Shown here in pieces: positions 1-10,237 of a stretch of 64,000 nucleotides of DNA. Each line of letters opens with the position of its first letter. Positions within the stretch are counted from its first letter, which is position 1. The stretch is from Oceanobacillus jeddahensis. GTDB taxonomy: Bacteria > Bacillota > Bacilli > Bacillales > Amphibacillaceae. The stretch covers positions 496,001 through 560,000 of the forward strand of contig NZ_CCDM010000001.1 in assembly GCF_000750635.1 (NCBI RefSeq). Reading direction: 5' to 3'. A program made the position numbers and the translations under genes. The notes below the pieces were generated by a model. It was given only the letters and a program-made list of their open reading frames with translations. It was not told the origin of the DNA and made no database searches.

Positions 1-1
1 A

Positions 2-286
2 GACTTTTATCAGTTGAAGCCAAGAAGTGAACGTAAATCTGTATTTAAAATTTTAGAAGCAATTGTTGGAATAGTTGCTGCATCTTTTATTATCTATACA
101 GCAATAGTCGATAATCCACAGCCAATTGTACTTCCAATATTTCTCTTTCTTATTCCGGCTTTCTTTTTCATCTCATTTGTAGAGGCTTTAATCGATGGAA
201 GGAAAAGAAATGCTGTGATAACAGGAATATCCGGCTTTATTACTCTAATTGGAGCCATATTTGTTGCAATAGCTCCTTTTCTATAA
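2..286 (+). CDS. Small three-helix membrane protein, cut by left edge
   Basis: The reading frame is open to the left edge, so the gene probably starts outside the window. A TTG at 14 is possible but has no clear ribosome site. The visible 90 or so residues hold a basic stretch, then three hydrophobic segments (about residues 12-32, 37-58 and 66-90), ending in a hydrophobic tail. It looks like a small integral membrane protein of the kind found in short hypothetical operons of Bacillaceae. I do not recognise the family. The next gene starts 15 bases after the stop and also codes for a small membrane protein, so the two are probably cotranscribed. Confidence 0.55.
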   Translation, partial: DFYQLKPRSERKSVFKILEAIVGIVAASFIIYTAIVDNPQPIVLPIFLFLIPAFFFISFVEALIDGRKRNAVITGISGFITLIGAIFVAIAPFL

Positions 287-301
287 GAGAGGGTGGTGAA
301 A

Positions 302-544
302 ATGAAATACGTTAACCTTATAAAATTTGCCGCAGTTGGAGTTGCTTTGTTGATTATTGGCTTTTTTGTTTTAGATTATTTCATGGAAGGAACGATAACG
401 TATAGGCCCATTGCTTTATCGATAACTGGTATGTTTATGGTGAGAATATTTGTCTGGCTGGAAAATCGGAAAATGACATATGACTGGTTAGAAGAGCAAA
501 AGATGACGCAAAATCGGATATTGGAGAAGGGAGGGCGTGTATGA
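302..544 (+). CDS. Small two-helix membrane protein
   Basis: 80 residues. The ATG at 302 is preferred over in-frame GTGs at 293 and 296 because the purine run GAGAGGG at 287-293 is then about 8 bases upstream. Hydrophobic segments lie at about residues 5-26 and 33-53, followed by a charged cytoplasmic tail. No family is recognised. The stop overlaps the ATG of a broken reading frame at 541, which suggests a former operon of small membrane proteins. Confidence 0.6.
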   Translation: MKYVNLIKFAAVGVALLIIGFFVLDYFMEGTITYRPIALSITGMFMVRIFVWLENRKMTYDWLEEQKMTQNRILEKGGRV

Positions 545-736
545 TGCCTTATTTTTTCGTTTTCCAAAATACTCTTTGTGTATGCCCTGCCTTTTATTCT
601 CCTTTTTATGCTAATCAAGGGATGCATTTTGTAGATTGGAACGGATGGATGAGAAGAGTTTGATTATAGGAATAAGTGTAACTCTGCTGATGACTTTAGA
701 AAACGAATGAAGAAAAAAGGATATTACCAACAATGA
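541..736 (+). pseudogene. Frameshifted small membrane protein gene
   Basis: The ATG at 541 overlaps the preceding stop. No single frame stays open, but successive frames give a coherent small membrane protein. One frame gives a hydrophobic helix (FVYALPFILLFMLIKG). The next gives GMHFVDWNG, then a second helix (LIIGISVTLLMT), then a basic tail (FRKRMKKKGYYQQ) ending at the TGA at 734-736. At least three indels are needed to join the pieces. The layout matches the two-helix neighbours on either side. It is either a decayed gene or a run of assembly errors. Confidence 0.5.
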
Positions 737-835
737 TTTGCTTTGCAGAATCAGCCTTTGAAAATTTGCTGTTTTCAAAGGCGCAGTTATAAGAAAGAAA
801 CAGCCAGCTTACCAGGTGGGAGGCGGAACAAAGAG

Positions 836-1012
836 ATGAAGTATATAAAAGTCATACTTGGAGGTATTATTGGAACGGTTATTGGGATAATCTATCAACA
901 TCTTCGGTTTGGAGTAAATTGGGAACTTATCTCTATTATATGGATAATTGGTTTGATACTGATGTTGGCACACTATCTTTTTATTGAAAGAAAAAAGAAT
1001 GAAAGGAGTTAA
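836..1012 (+). CDS. Small two-helix membrane protein
   Basis: 58 residues. The ATG at 836 follows the purine-rich AGGTGGGAGGCGG at about 814-826. The frame extends upstream to 743, but that extension is cysteine- and arginine-rich without a ribosome site and looks non-coding. Two hydrophobic segments are present (about residues 4-21 and 31-49) with a basic C-terminus. No family is recognised. It is the fourth small membrane ORF in the first kilobase. Confidence 0.5.
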   Translation: MKYIKVILGGIIGTVIGIIYQHLRFGVNWELISIIWIIGLILMLAHYLFIERKKNERS

Positions 1013-1175
1013 CGGATTTTGATTACTGCCTATCGTTACTCTTTTTACCTGTCGTTTATCTTCATATGGTGCGATAGCTGTCCCTTTTCACAAAAAAAAC
1101 GATTCTCATCACCTTTATAAAAAGTGTAAGATTCTATCTTTATTTTAGTAGCGTGTTATGTTGTTTTGTAATCAA

Positions 1176-1493
1176 TCATAGTCCACTGTTATTAAACTGA
1201 AAATCTGCTCCTGGTTCCCATTCCACATCCAGGTTATTTATATATTCTCTTAGCCCGTCTAAAGAACCGTCTGTGACACCATAAACTTCATTATGCCAGA
1301 CGATAAACTCATCTAAATCCTCGTTAAATGCCAGTTGAAAACCGCTTAATTCTCCATCAATTTGCGGCCCGTAGATAGTGATATTGTAATTTGTATCGCC
1401 ATCTATAATTTCCCAGTCTCCGCTGACTCTGTCATTTGTGTTTCCTAAATACTCTACTTCCAGATTTTTAATTTCATCATAGATATCCGTCAT
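1176..1493 (-). CDS. Acidic hypothetical protein, 5' end probably frameshifted
   Basis: 105 residues, strongly acidic, no signal peptide or membrane segment, family not recognised. The ATG at 1493 has no good ribosome site. A near-perfect AAAAGGAGG lies further upstream (about 1549-1557), 6 bases before a GTG at 1540-1542. That GTG starts a frame that closes after 12 codons, close to where the main frame opens with YPPDDAEI. One inserted or deleted base near 1510-1520 would join them into a protein about 16 residues longer. The gene may therefore be a recent pseudogene, or the sequence may carry an indel. Confidence 0.5.
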   Translation of the reverse strand: MTDIYDEIKNLEVEYLGNTNDRVSGDWEIIDGDTNYNITIYGPQIDGELSGFQLAFNEDLDEFIVWHNEVYGVTDGSLDGLREYINNLDVEWEPGADFQFNNSGL

Positions 1494-1595
1494 GATTTCT
1501 GCGTCATCTGGCGGATATAGTTATCTTTATACCTTTTCCCACTATATACCTCCTTTTATATAAAAGTACCCTGCACCTTTCCTTTTTCAAACATG

Positions 1596-1622
1596 AAAAA
1601 AGACTGAGGAATCCCCCCAGTC
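1596..1622 (-). terminator. Rho-independent terminator of the DUF2269 gene
   Basis: Read on the minus strand, GACTG and CAGTC arms close a GC-rich hairpin (1602-1622) followed by a run of six T (1601-1596). It lies 34 bases after the stop of the gene ending at 1656. Confidence 0.7.
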
Positions 1623-1655
1623 AAAAAGAAAAAATAGTTCCCTTTTCCATAAAAC

Positions 1656-2108
1656 TTAAAAAGGCTTGGTAATCATCAAAGCAATAATAATTAAAAACAG
1701 CGTATTGATAAGATGCTCATAGAAAAATAGCCGTTTAGACAACGTGACGTATTCTGCCGGAATGTCTTCCCCTTTATGTTCCTTCAACAATGCTTTAATC
1801 GGCTTAGAGCTGGAAACGAGTACTGTAGGACCGGATGCCAGCGCAAGCAAAAAAAGAACGAGACTGGTCCAAAACCAACCTTGCTGGAAGAGATATGTAT
1901 TTAAAAAACCCATCCATAATCCGGTGACAAGTAATAAGGTACCGCCAATCATGACGAATTGATGCAATTTGTTACGGATAGCATATGCATGCCGCAGCTC
2001 CGTCATGTTGGAAGCTTTTTTAGCAATTGGCGTCATCACAAAACCTGGTCCCATCCCTAAGATAGCAGAAAAAATATGTATAAATACGAGAATTTCATAA
2101 AATGTCAT
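1656..2108 (-). CDS. DUF2269-type integral membrane protein
   Basis: 150 residues with four hydrophobic helices. The start MTFYEILVFIHIFSAI at 2108 is chosen because GGAGGG sits about 9 bases upstream; the frame is open to 2147 without a ribosome site. The N-terminal H-I-F/G-P-G pattern (IHIFSAILGMGPGF), the central GGTLLLVTGLWMG and the overall size fit the DUF2269 family of predicted membrane proteins, whose function is unknown. It is followed by its own terminator and preceded by a DUF454 gene in the same direction 62 bases away, so the two may form an operon. Confidence 0.65.
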   Translation of the reverse strand: MTFYEILVFIHIFSAILGMGPGFVMTPIAKKASNMTELRHAYAIRNKLHQFVMIGGTLLLVTGLWMGFLNTYLFQQGWFWTSLVLFLLALASGPTVLVSSSKPIKALLKEHKGEDIPAEYVTLSKRLFFYEHLINTLFLIIIALMITKPF

Positions 2109-2170
2109 ATTGCGTGTTCCCTCCAAATACAAACAGCATGCAATCAATTATGGCAGTGGTTAAGCCATTT

Positions 2171-2545
2171 CTAGAAAGCATGCTTTTGAAGTGTTTTTTG
2201 TTTCAGAATAAAGCCTGTAATGTATGCTCCAATCAGTGCAAGCAGGATTTTCACAGCAACGAGCGGAATGACAAAAAAGATGGTGAAGGACAAGGATAAC
2301 CATAGAACTGATACAGCAGTAATTTTTGCTTTTAATGGAATCCCTTTTCCTGCTCGGTAATTTTTGATATAAGAGCCAAAATATTTATTTTCAAGCAGCC
2401 AATGATATAATTTTTCTGAGCTTTTCGCGTAGCATGCTGCCGTTAATAATAAAAATGGTGTCGTAGGTAATAGCGGTAAAATAATACCAATAATACCCAG
2501 ACCCAGCGATACGGATCCACAGCTGATAAAAAATGCTTTTTTCAT
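2171..2545 (-). CDS. DUF454 (YbaN-like) membrane protein
   Basis: 124 residues. The ATG at 2545 is preferred over the GTG at 2551 because AGGTG is then about 8 bases upstream. The N-terminal pattern GLGIIGIILPLLPTTPFLLLTAACYAKSSEKLYHWLL is split here as GIILPLLPTTPFLLL followed by AKSSEKLYHWLL, which is the hallmark of the DUF454/YbaN inner-membrane family. Two further hydrophobic helices follow (about residues 75-112). Function is unknown. Same direction as the DUF2269 gene downstream. Confidence 0.75.
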   Translation of the reverse strand: MKKAFFISCGSVSLGLGIIGIILPLLPTTPFLLLTAACYAKSSEKLYHWLLENKYFGSYIKNYRAGKGIPLKAKITAVSVLWLSLSFTIFFVIPLVAVKILLALIGAYITGFILKQKTLQKHAF

Positions 2546-2702
2546 CGTCACACCTACTTTAGCTTTAAATGAAATCCTGCCTGGAGGAACAGCCGATACG
2601 TTTTTTATAAGAGATTACTTCTATTTTACTATATAAATGCTGCCTGTGAAGGGAAATAAAATGACTAATTTGTGTAGATTATAAACGGCTTGGGGAGTAT
2701 TT

Positions 2703-2734
2703 ACAAAAGGGCTTTACCAGTCAGCAAAGCCCTT
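2703..2734 (-). terminator. Terminator of the panBCD operon
   Basis: A perfect 9-bp inverted repeat (AAGGGCTTT / AAAGCCCTT, 2707-2715 and 2726-2734) lies just after panD. On the minus strand it is followed by TTGTAAATA, a weak T-rich tract. Confidence 0.65.
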
Positions 2735-2745
2735 CCAATCAGTAA

Positions 2746-4791
<2,046 letters not shown>

Positions 4792-4895
4792 TTCTAAATC
4801 ACCTACTATTTTTATTGTTCTTCTTATTATAAAATTATCTGTATAGATTCACAATGGCAAGTTATTAGCTTGAGGAAAAAGGTGGGGAACAAAAA

Positions 4896-5756
4896 ATGGC
4901 TATATTTGGAGTTATTGGGCCTGGTGCAGTAGGTTCTGTTATCGGCGAATCATTGCATAACAGCGGGTATCAAGTGACTTTTCTGGGCAGAAGAGCGGGG
5001 AAAGTTTGTATAGAAAGAGCGGGCATGCAGGAAACTGTTGCTTTTCCTGTAGAAGCTATTTCGGAAGTGAAGACAGTTTTTGATTATTTATTTATCACAG
5101 TGAAAGGAACACAATTAGAAGGGATCATGCCTTATTTGGATAAGCTGACGCATGAAAACACCGTTTGTATTCTTTGTCAAAATGGCTATGGGCAGCTCGA
5201 AAAATTTCACATTCCAAATGCGTACCAAGCGGTTGTCTATATTAGCGGACAGAAGAAAGAGAATGTGGTTACACATTTTCGTGATCGAATCTTGATTCTT
5301 CCTGAGAATACCGTAACGAAAAAGTTAAAAGAAATCATTGCAGCAAGCAATCTTGAAATTCGATTAAGCCCTGATTATCGTTTTGAGGTTTGGTATAAAT
5401 TAATCGTAAATGTAGCAATTAACTCCGTAACCGCTCTCAGCAGAAATACAGCACTTATTTTGCAGGAAAAAACGGTACAGAATCTGTGTGAAAGATTAAT
5501 ACAGGAAGGGGTGGGGATTGCTGCAGCAGAGGGAATTTATTTTCAGGGAAATATCGCCGATGAGATTATGAATATTTATGCTGGATATCCTCCTCACATG
5601 GGGACAAGTATGTATTACGACAGGGTAGACGGAAAAACGATGGAGACAGCTTATATACAAGGTTATTTATATGAAAAAAGCAAAAAGCACGGATTAGATA
5701 CGCCTTGTTTAGATACCGTATACAGCTTATTGTTGGCGAGTGAGATGAAGGGATAA
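4896..5756 (+). CDS. panE: Ketopantoate reductase family (PanE/ApbA)
   Basis: 286 residues. The family reduces ketopantoate to pantoate with NADPH. The GxGxxG Rossmann motif is GPGAVG (residues 8-13). QNG at 95-97 matches the substrate-loop Asn, and K168, N172 and N176 (YKLIVNVAIN) match the catalytic Lys and the two Asn of the E. coli enzyme. It is divergent from panBCD, which supplies both its substrate (PanB) and the user of its product (PanC), so the pathway is complete here. The ribosome site GAGGAAAAAGGTGG precedes the ATG. Paralogues are common in Bacillaceae, so another gene could be the main PanE. Confidence 0.85.
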   Translation: MAIFGVIGPGAVGSVIGESLHNSGYQVTFLGRRAGKVCIERAGMQETVAFPVEAISEVKTVFDYLFITVKGTQLEGIMPYLDKLTHENTVCILCQNGYGQLEKFHIPNAYQAVVYISGQKKENVVTHFRDRILILPENTVTKKLKEIIAASNLEIRLSPDYRFEVWYKLIVNVAINSVTALSRNTALILQEKTVQNLCERLIQEGVGIAAAEGIYFQGNIADEIMNIYAGYPPHMGTSMYYDRVDGKTMETAYIQGYLYEKSKKHGLDTPCLDTVYSLLLASEMKG

Positions 5757-5913
5757 AAGAATTTATCGGTTTAACCAAAATGTGGAAATTTGTTTTTTTT
5801 ATCATTCCTAGGTTTTGGAATTTTTCTTCTGTGGTATTACATAGACGTAAAAAGCAAATACCATCTAAATATCAATATTTCTAATCAGGTCGTAAAAGAG
5901 AGGAGAAATTGAA

Positions 5914-7497
5914 ATGGATGTGCCGAAACGTCAGAAGAAAAAAAGCTTCGTGGAGAAGAAAATAGTCATCCCTTCTATTGTCATTATAGCCATTATCAGT
6001 ATCCTGTTTGCAACGTATACGAGCGAATCGATGGAACTATTGGATAGTATTTTTAATACACTAGTAGATACTTTTAAATGGGGATATTTATGGTATGCAT
6101 TTCTAATCGTGATTGCTGCATTATTTTTTTCATTTTCCAAGTACGGAAAAGTAGTTTTAGGCGATCCGACCCAGAAACCAAGATACAACTTATTTGAATA
6201 TGCGTCTATTTTAATCGCCATGGGTCTCGGTTCAACCGTCATGCGGACAGGTTTAACACAATGGAGTGAAGTTGCGAATGATCCACCGTTTGGTCTGGAT
6301 GCAGGATCGATGGAAGCGATTCTTGCTGGGAATTCTTACAGTATGTTTTTATGGACTTTCCAGACCTTTGCCGTTTTTGTTATGGTAGCGCCGGCAATGG
6401 GATATCTTTTGTATGTCCGGAAGAAACCAAGAATGCGTATTTCAGAAGCGTGTCGCGTTATATTCGGTGACAAATTTACAGATGGGATTGGCGGAATCAT
6501 TCTTGATATCCTTTTCTTAGTCAGTATTTTAGCTGGAGCTGCAGTGACATTAGGTCTTGGCACACCGATTGTTACGTATAATCTAGCGGAATTATTGAAT
6601 ATTGAGGTCACCTTTCCTTTTACTCTCATTGTTACATTAGTATGGGTTTTAGGCTTCTCCATCAGCGCTTATGTAGGGATTGATAAAGGAATCAAACGAT
6701 TAAGCACATTGAATATGTATCTTGCAGGAGCTTTTGCTGTCTTGATTCTTTTCATTGGACCTGGAATCTTTATTATGAATTTCTTTTCTGATTCCTTACG
6801 ATATTTATTTTCTAATTATATTAATTTTTCACTGTATACCAATTCGCTTGATTTAGAAGGTGGTACACATATTGAAAGTCATACCGTTTTTTGGTTTGCT
6901 TACAATGCCACTTGGGCCATGCTTCATGGTGTATTTGCGGCAATTGTATCTAAAGGCAGAACCATTAAAGAAATGATTTTAACCTACCTGATGGCGCCAA
7001 TGCTGTTATCCTGGGTTGCGACAGGTGTTCTTGGAGGATTAAGTGTTCACAGGCAAGTAACGGATACCGTTTCCGTTCTGGATATTGTTCAAAATCAAGG
7101 AATTGAAGCATCTATCCCGGCTATTTTGAGTTCTCTGCCGATGTCTGCTGTCATCCTTATCCTGTTTACAGTTATTGCAACGATATTCTTAATTACTACA
7201 TTGGATTCAACAACCTATACCGTGGCAACCTATATGTCAAATCAGGATATGTCCAAATCGAATCCGTATAAATCCTTACGCATCTTAGTCGCAGCATTGA
7301 TTACGGTTCTTGCTTTAACACTGATGAGTGTAGGCGGCTTATCTCCGCTGGAAGTACTCTCGGGATTGATGGGCATACCGATTATAATTATTCAGATTTT
7401 GACGGTCTTTGCCGCGAAGAAAATGATGGATGAGGACCGGGCTTGGGTAAAAAATGTCCGGAAAGCAAGGTATTCTACTACCACTCAAAAAGATTAA
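5914..7497 (+). CDS. BCCT-family transporter with altered substrate site
   Basis: 527 residues, about 12 membrane helices, with a short basic N-terminus and a GAGAGGAG ribosome site. The fold is the betaine/carnitine/choline family: the GRTIKEM loop after helix 8, GLGSTVMRTGLTQW in the helix 3 region, and TTLDSTTYTVA near helix 10. The tryptophan signature normally reading close to FYWAWWISW is here FWFAYNATWA (about residues 327-336), so several aromatic-box tryptophans are replaced. Helix 3 also reads TGLTQWSE where the family has a WG-xAEP pattern. The substrate is probably not simply glycine betaine. It stands alone, with no osmoprotectant enzyme beside it. Confidence 0.8.
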   Translation: MDVPKRQKKKSFVEKKIVIPSIVIIAIISILFATYTSESMELLDSIFNTLVDTFKWGYLWYAFLIVIAALFFSFSKYGKVVLGDPTQKPRYNLFEYASILIAMGLGSTVMRTGLTQWSEVANDPPFGLDAGSMEAILAGNSYSMFLWTFQTFAVFVMVAPAMGYLLYVRKKPRMRISEACRVIFGDKFTDGIGGIILDILFLVSILAGAAVTLGLGTPIVTYNLAELLNIEVTFPFTLIVTLVWVLGFSISAYVGIDKGIKRLSTLNMYLAGAFAVLILFIGPGIFIMNFFSDSLRYLFSNYINFSLYTNSLDLEGGTHIESHTVFWFAYNATWAMLHGVFAAIVSKGRTIKEMILTYLMAPMLLSWVATGVLGGLSVHRQVTDTVSVLDIVQNQGIEASIPAILSSLPMSAVILILFTVIATIFLITTLDSTTYTVATYMSNQDMSKSNPYKSLRILVAALITVLALTLMSVGGLSPLEVLSGLMGIPIIIIQILTVFAAKKMMDEDRAWVKNVRKARYSTTTQKD

Positions 7498-7696
7498 TTG
7501 GAAATAAGACGTAGCACTCCGCTGCTTCTCAAAAAAGTATAATCTTTTGTTTTATCCGTGGTATGCTAGGATGTATACAGCTTGAGTAAATTCATTACTT
7601 TTGAAACGTTTGTTGAAGGGGAGTTTTACCGTGTAAAAGCGGGATGGAATGCTTTCTTTGACTATATTACAGCATTAACGAGACAGGAGAAATAAA

Positions 7697-8644
7697 ATGA
7701 GAAAAGTGATTATTGATACCGATACAGCCGGGGACGACACGATTGCACTTTTGACAGCCATGCATCATTTTAAAGTCGAAGGGGTAACAATTACCGGCGG
7801 AAATGTGGACTTTGATCAAGAGGTGGAAAATGCACTGTATACGATTCAAGTTGCTAACCCGCAAGAGAGAGTCCCTGTCTATAAAGGATTAGAGCGGCCG
7901 CTGCTTGCAACAGAACAGGAAAAACACCGGACCGTAGAAGATGTTCACGGTGATGATGGCATGGGCGGTGCGCATTTTCCAAAGGCGGTACAGCGTCCGG
8001 AAAAAGGACATGCTGTTGATTTTATCATTGAGAAAGTGAAGGAATATCCAGGAGAAGTAAGCTTATTGGCAATTGCGCCATTGACGAATATTGCGATGGC
8101 AATCAAAAAAGACCCTTCGATTATTAAAGATATTCCGCATATTTATATCATGGGCGGGACGAATAATACCTTAGGAAATATTACACCGGCAGCGGAGTAT
8201 AATTTTTATGTTGATCCGGAAGCTGCGAGGCTTGTACTACATTCAGGTATTTCGATTACCATGGTTGGCTGGGATATGTGTATTGATTATTCCATAATGG
8301 ACGACAATGACCATGCGGAAATTGCTGATCTGGAAACAGCAGGCTCCCAATTTTTTATCGATATTAATAAAGTAGTGATGCAATTTAATAAGTCTGTACA
8401 TCGTCTGAATGGGACGACACATCCGGATACGTTATTAGTTGCTATTGCTGCAGATGAACGTATTATGACAAAATCGCATGATTATTTTGTGGATGTGGAG
8501 ACAAAAGGTGAGCTTACCAGAGGATATAGTCTGGTGGACATCAATAACCGTCTGGAGAAAAAACCGAATGTGCGTGTTTGTGAAGCGGTGAATCGTGACC
8601 GGTTTAAGAAGAACCTGTTAGATGTTTTAGAGGCAATTAAGTAA
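7697..8644 (+). CDS. Nucleoside hydrolase (inosine-uridine preferring type)
   Basis: 315 residues. It hydrolyses the N-glycosidic bond of ribonucleosides to free base and ribose. The calcium-binding DTDxxxDD motif is DTDTAGDD (residues 7-14), followed by TGGNVDFD, LAIAPLTNIA (about residues 124-133) and the IMGGT motif. GAGGAGAAATAAA-type ribosome spacing supports the ATG at 7697 (AGGAGA 8 bases upstream). A strong terminator follows. No partner gene is adjacent. Nucleoside specificity cannot be read from the sequence alone. Confidence 0.9.
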   Translation: MRKVIIDTDTAGDDTIALLTAMHHFKVEGVTITGGNVDFDQEVENALYTIQVANPQERVPVYKGLERPLLATEQEKHRTVEDVHGDDGMGGAHFPKAVQRPEKGHAVDFIIEKVKEYPGEVSLLAIAPLTNIAMAIKKDPSIIKDIPHIYIMGGTNNTLGNITPAAEYNFYVDPEAARLVLHSGISITMVGWDMCIDYSIMDDNDHAEIADLETAGSQFFIDINKVVMQFNKSVHRLNGTTHPDTLLVAIAADERIMTKSHDYFVDVETKGELTRGYSLVDINNRLEKKPNVRVCEAVNRDRFKKNLLDVLEAIK

Positions 8645-8650
8645 ATAGGC

Positions 8651-8695
8651 AATGAAAAAGCCAGGTCTTTTATGAGAGAGACCTGACTTTTTCAT
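8651..8695. terminator. Terminator after the nucleoside hydrolase gene
   Basis: A long hairpin with outer arms AATGAAAAAG / CTTTTTCATT and inner arms AGGTCT / AGACCT. The A-rich and T-rich arms make it work in both directions; it separates the rightward hydrolase gene from leftward genes. Confidence 0.85.
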
Positions 8696-8722
8696 TACAG
8701 TAAAAACGATTTGGAAGGGAGG

Positions 8723-8794
8723 TTAATTAAAAATTAAAAAATAAATGAGCGCTCCCAGTAAAAAACCGAAAACAAATCGGATACCTCTTTTCAT
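8723..8794 (-). CDS. Possible 23-residue membrane miniprotein
   Basis: On the minus strand, ATG AAA AGA starts a 23-residue frame (MKRGIRFVFGFLLGALIYF + LIFN) that forms a single membrane helix after two basic residues. GAGGAG sits 7 bases upstream; an ATG two codons earlier is too close to it. The strong ribosome site, positive-inside charge and clean stop make it plausible as a real small protein. No family is known to me, and length alone gives little statistical support. Confidence 0.4.
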   Translation of the reverse strand: MKRGIRFVFGFLLGALIYFLIFN

Positions 8795-8882
8795 TATCAT
8801 TCTCCTCGCTCTGATGTATGGTCTTACTGTTATTGTACTAGAGAAAGGCGATGATGCAAGGATGGTAACGGTTGGGCAGGAG

Positions 8883-9470
8883 TCATCCTATCAAAATAGC
8901 AAAAGCACTATATACAAGCAATAACCCCATCACCATATTAAATACCTTCTGATAACGGGCCAGGAAGTTTTGAAGCACTGAACCGAATAGACTCCAAGTA
9001 ACCGAGCTACATATACCGACGAGGCCGAGGAAAAGGCAGAACAGGATATAGCTTATATACGAATGATAATAGGGTAAAAGAAATGTAGCCACAACTGTAA
9101 TTCCGTAAAGAATCGCTTTTGGATTGATAAATTGCATTAACGTACCGATTACAAATAAGTTTTTCTGCGCTTTTTCGGAAGATGCTTCTCCACTTCCTGA
9201 ACTGGTAAATGTTTTATAAGCTAAATAAAGCATATAAAAAACACCTGCGAATTTTAACGGCGTTTCAATAATAGGCATAATTTCAATAAGGGCCCGGTTG
9301 AAAAAGCTGCAAAGTAAAGCGATGAGAAAGAAGCCTGCTCCTACGCCTGCACAAAATGATAGTGTATTTCTAAAGCCATAACGGTTAGCGAAAGAAATGG
9401 CCATAAAATTATTTGGACCAGGCGTAAAACTGCTGACAATAACAAATGTAAGAAAAGGGAAAATAGGCAT
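8883..9470 (-). CDS. LysE/RhtB-family amino-acid exporter
   Basis: 195 residues with six hydrophobic helices. The N-terminal signature SSFTPGPNNFMAISFANRYG falls at about residues 13-32, and the ...FINPKAILYG motif sits in the middle, both typical of the LysE/RhtB efflux family. AAGGAG lies 10 bases before the ATG at 9470; a TTG nine bases further upstream is too close to that site. It exports amino acids or related metabolites, but the substrate is not predictable. No LysG-type regulator is adjacent. Confidence 0.85.
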   Translation of the reverse strand: MPIFPFLTFVIVSSFTPGPNNFMAISFANRYGFRNTLSFCAGVGAGFFLIALLCSFFNRALIEIMPIIETPLKFAGVFYMLYLAYKTFTSSGSGEASSEKAQKNLFVIGTLMQFINPKAILYGITVVATFLLPYYHSYISYILFCLFLGLVGICSSVTWSLFGSVLQNFLARYQKVFNMVMGLLLVYSAFAILIG

Positions 9471-9765
9471 GGATGTCAAGCTCCTTAAAAAATGATTCAG
9501 AATAAAACTTATTATACATAAGTAACATTAAAAGTTACAGGTTTTTCTTTACATATTTTGTGAAGAATCCTGTATTCGTTATTTCTTGAATAAACGTAAT
9601 CAGATCACGGTTTTTCTTTTAAAATGATAAACATAAGCACAATGTTTTTCTGTTTTCCAACCATTCCTTTTTGAACGATATAATAATGCATGGTAAAACA
9701 TACAATTGCATAAAAATACATTTGTGATAGAATTAATTTTCAGTCTTAGAAGGTTTGCCAGAAAA

Positions 9766-10041
9766 CATCATTATAGAAAAAACTATGAAGCTATCCTAGA
9801 GGAGCTGATTCAAATCAGTAATCAATTTTAAGAGAATCAAGAACTGGGAGATCAAGAATTTGAATCGATAAAGTTACTGGTTAATTATTTAACGTCTTAT
9901 GATTTTGAAGTAGAAACAGACGTTGTTAACCACCTAACTGTTTTTTGAGCTGAGTATACAAGCAGTAAGCCGAGGCCGGCCATTATTTACTTGGCAGAGT
10001 ATGAGTGCTGCCTGGCATTGGACATGGCTGCGGTTATGACC
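9766..10041 (+). pseudogene. Decayed M20-family amidohydrolase (AbgB-like) fragment
   Basis: One frame reads NYEAILEELIQISNQ, stop, ENQELGDQEFESIKLLVNYL, then SYDFEVETDVV...VF, stop, then PRPAIIYLAEYE. A shift at about 10006 gives LPGIGHGCGYD. Together these match the N-terminal half of M20 amidohydrolases: the HxxPELxxxE start, the EVETxV strand, the AEYDALPGIGHGCGH zinc site. There are two in-frame stops and one frameshift, and the match ends at about 10041, so the C-terminal two thirds are missing. It is a truncated relic. Confidence 0.75.
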
Positions 10042-10177
10042 TTCCAATTGTGTAATGGTATATCCAATTCCATTACACCTACACCCTGGTTCCGCTGGGT
10101 GAGTCCATGTGTTCTTTTGTCTTACCTTGTTGGTAGGTTATTCTTACAATCGCGCATATGTTTATTTGGACGGTTTA

Positions 10178-10222
10178 ATAAAAAGGTTATGAGCAGAAAG
10201 CATAATATGCCTGCTCATAACC
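10178..10222 (-). terminator. Terminator of the class I aldolase gene
   Basis: A perfect 12-bp inverted repeat (GGTTATGAGCAG / CTGCTCATAACC, 10185-10196 and 10211-10222), followed on the minus strand by TTTTTATT. It lies 16 bases after the aldolase stop. Confidence 0.9.
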
Positions 10223-10237
10223 TGATTGTTTTATTTA

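Noticed and set aside
743..835. N-terminal extension of the small membrane ORF starting at 743
   Set aside because: No ribosome site, odd composition, and a good start with purine-rich upstream sequence exists at 836.
4792..4895. Riboswitch or T-box between panB and panE
   Set aside because: The gap is about 100 bases, AT-rich, with no conserved stem or terminator structure.
7602..7640. GGGGAGTTTTACCGTG resembling part of the two-hairpin repeat family
   Set aside because: Only about 11 consecutive bases agree and the second hairpin is not preserved; could be chance.
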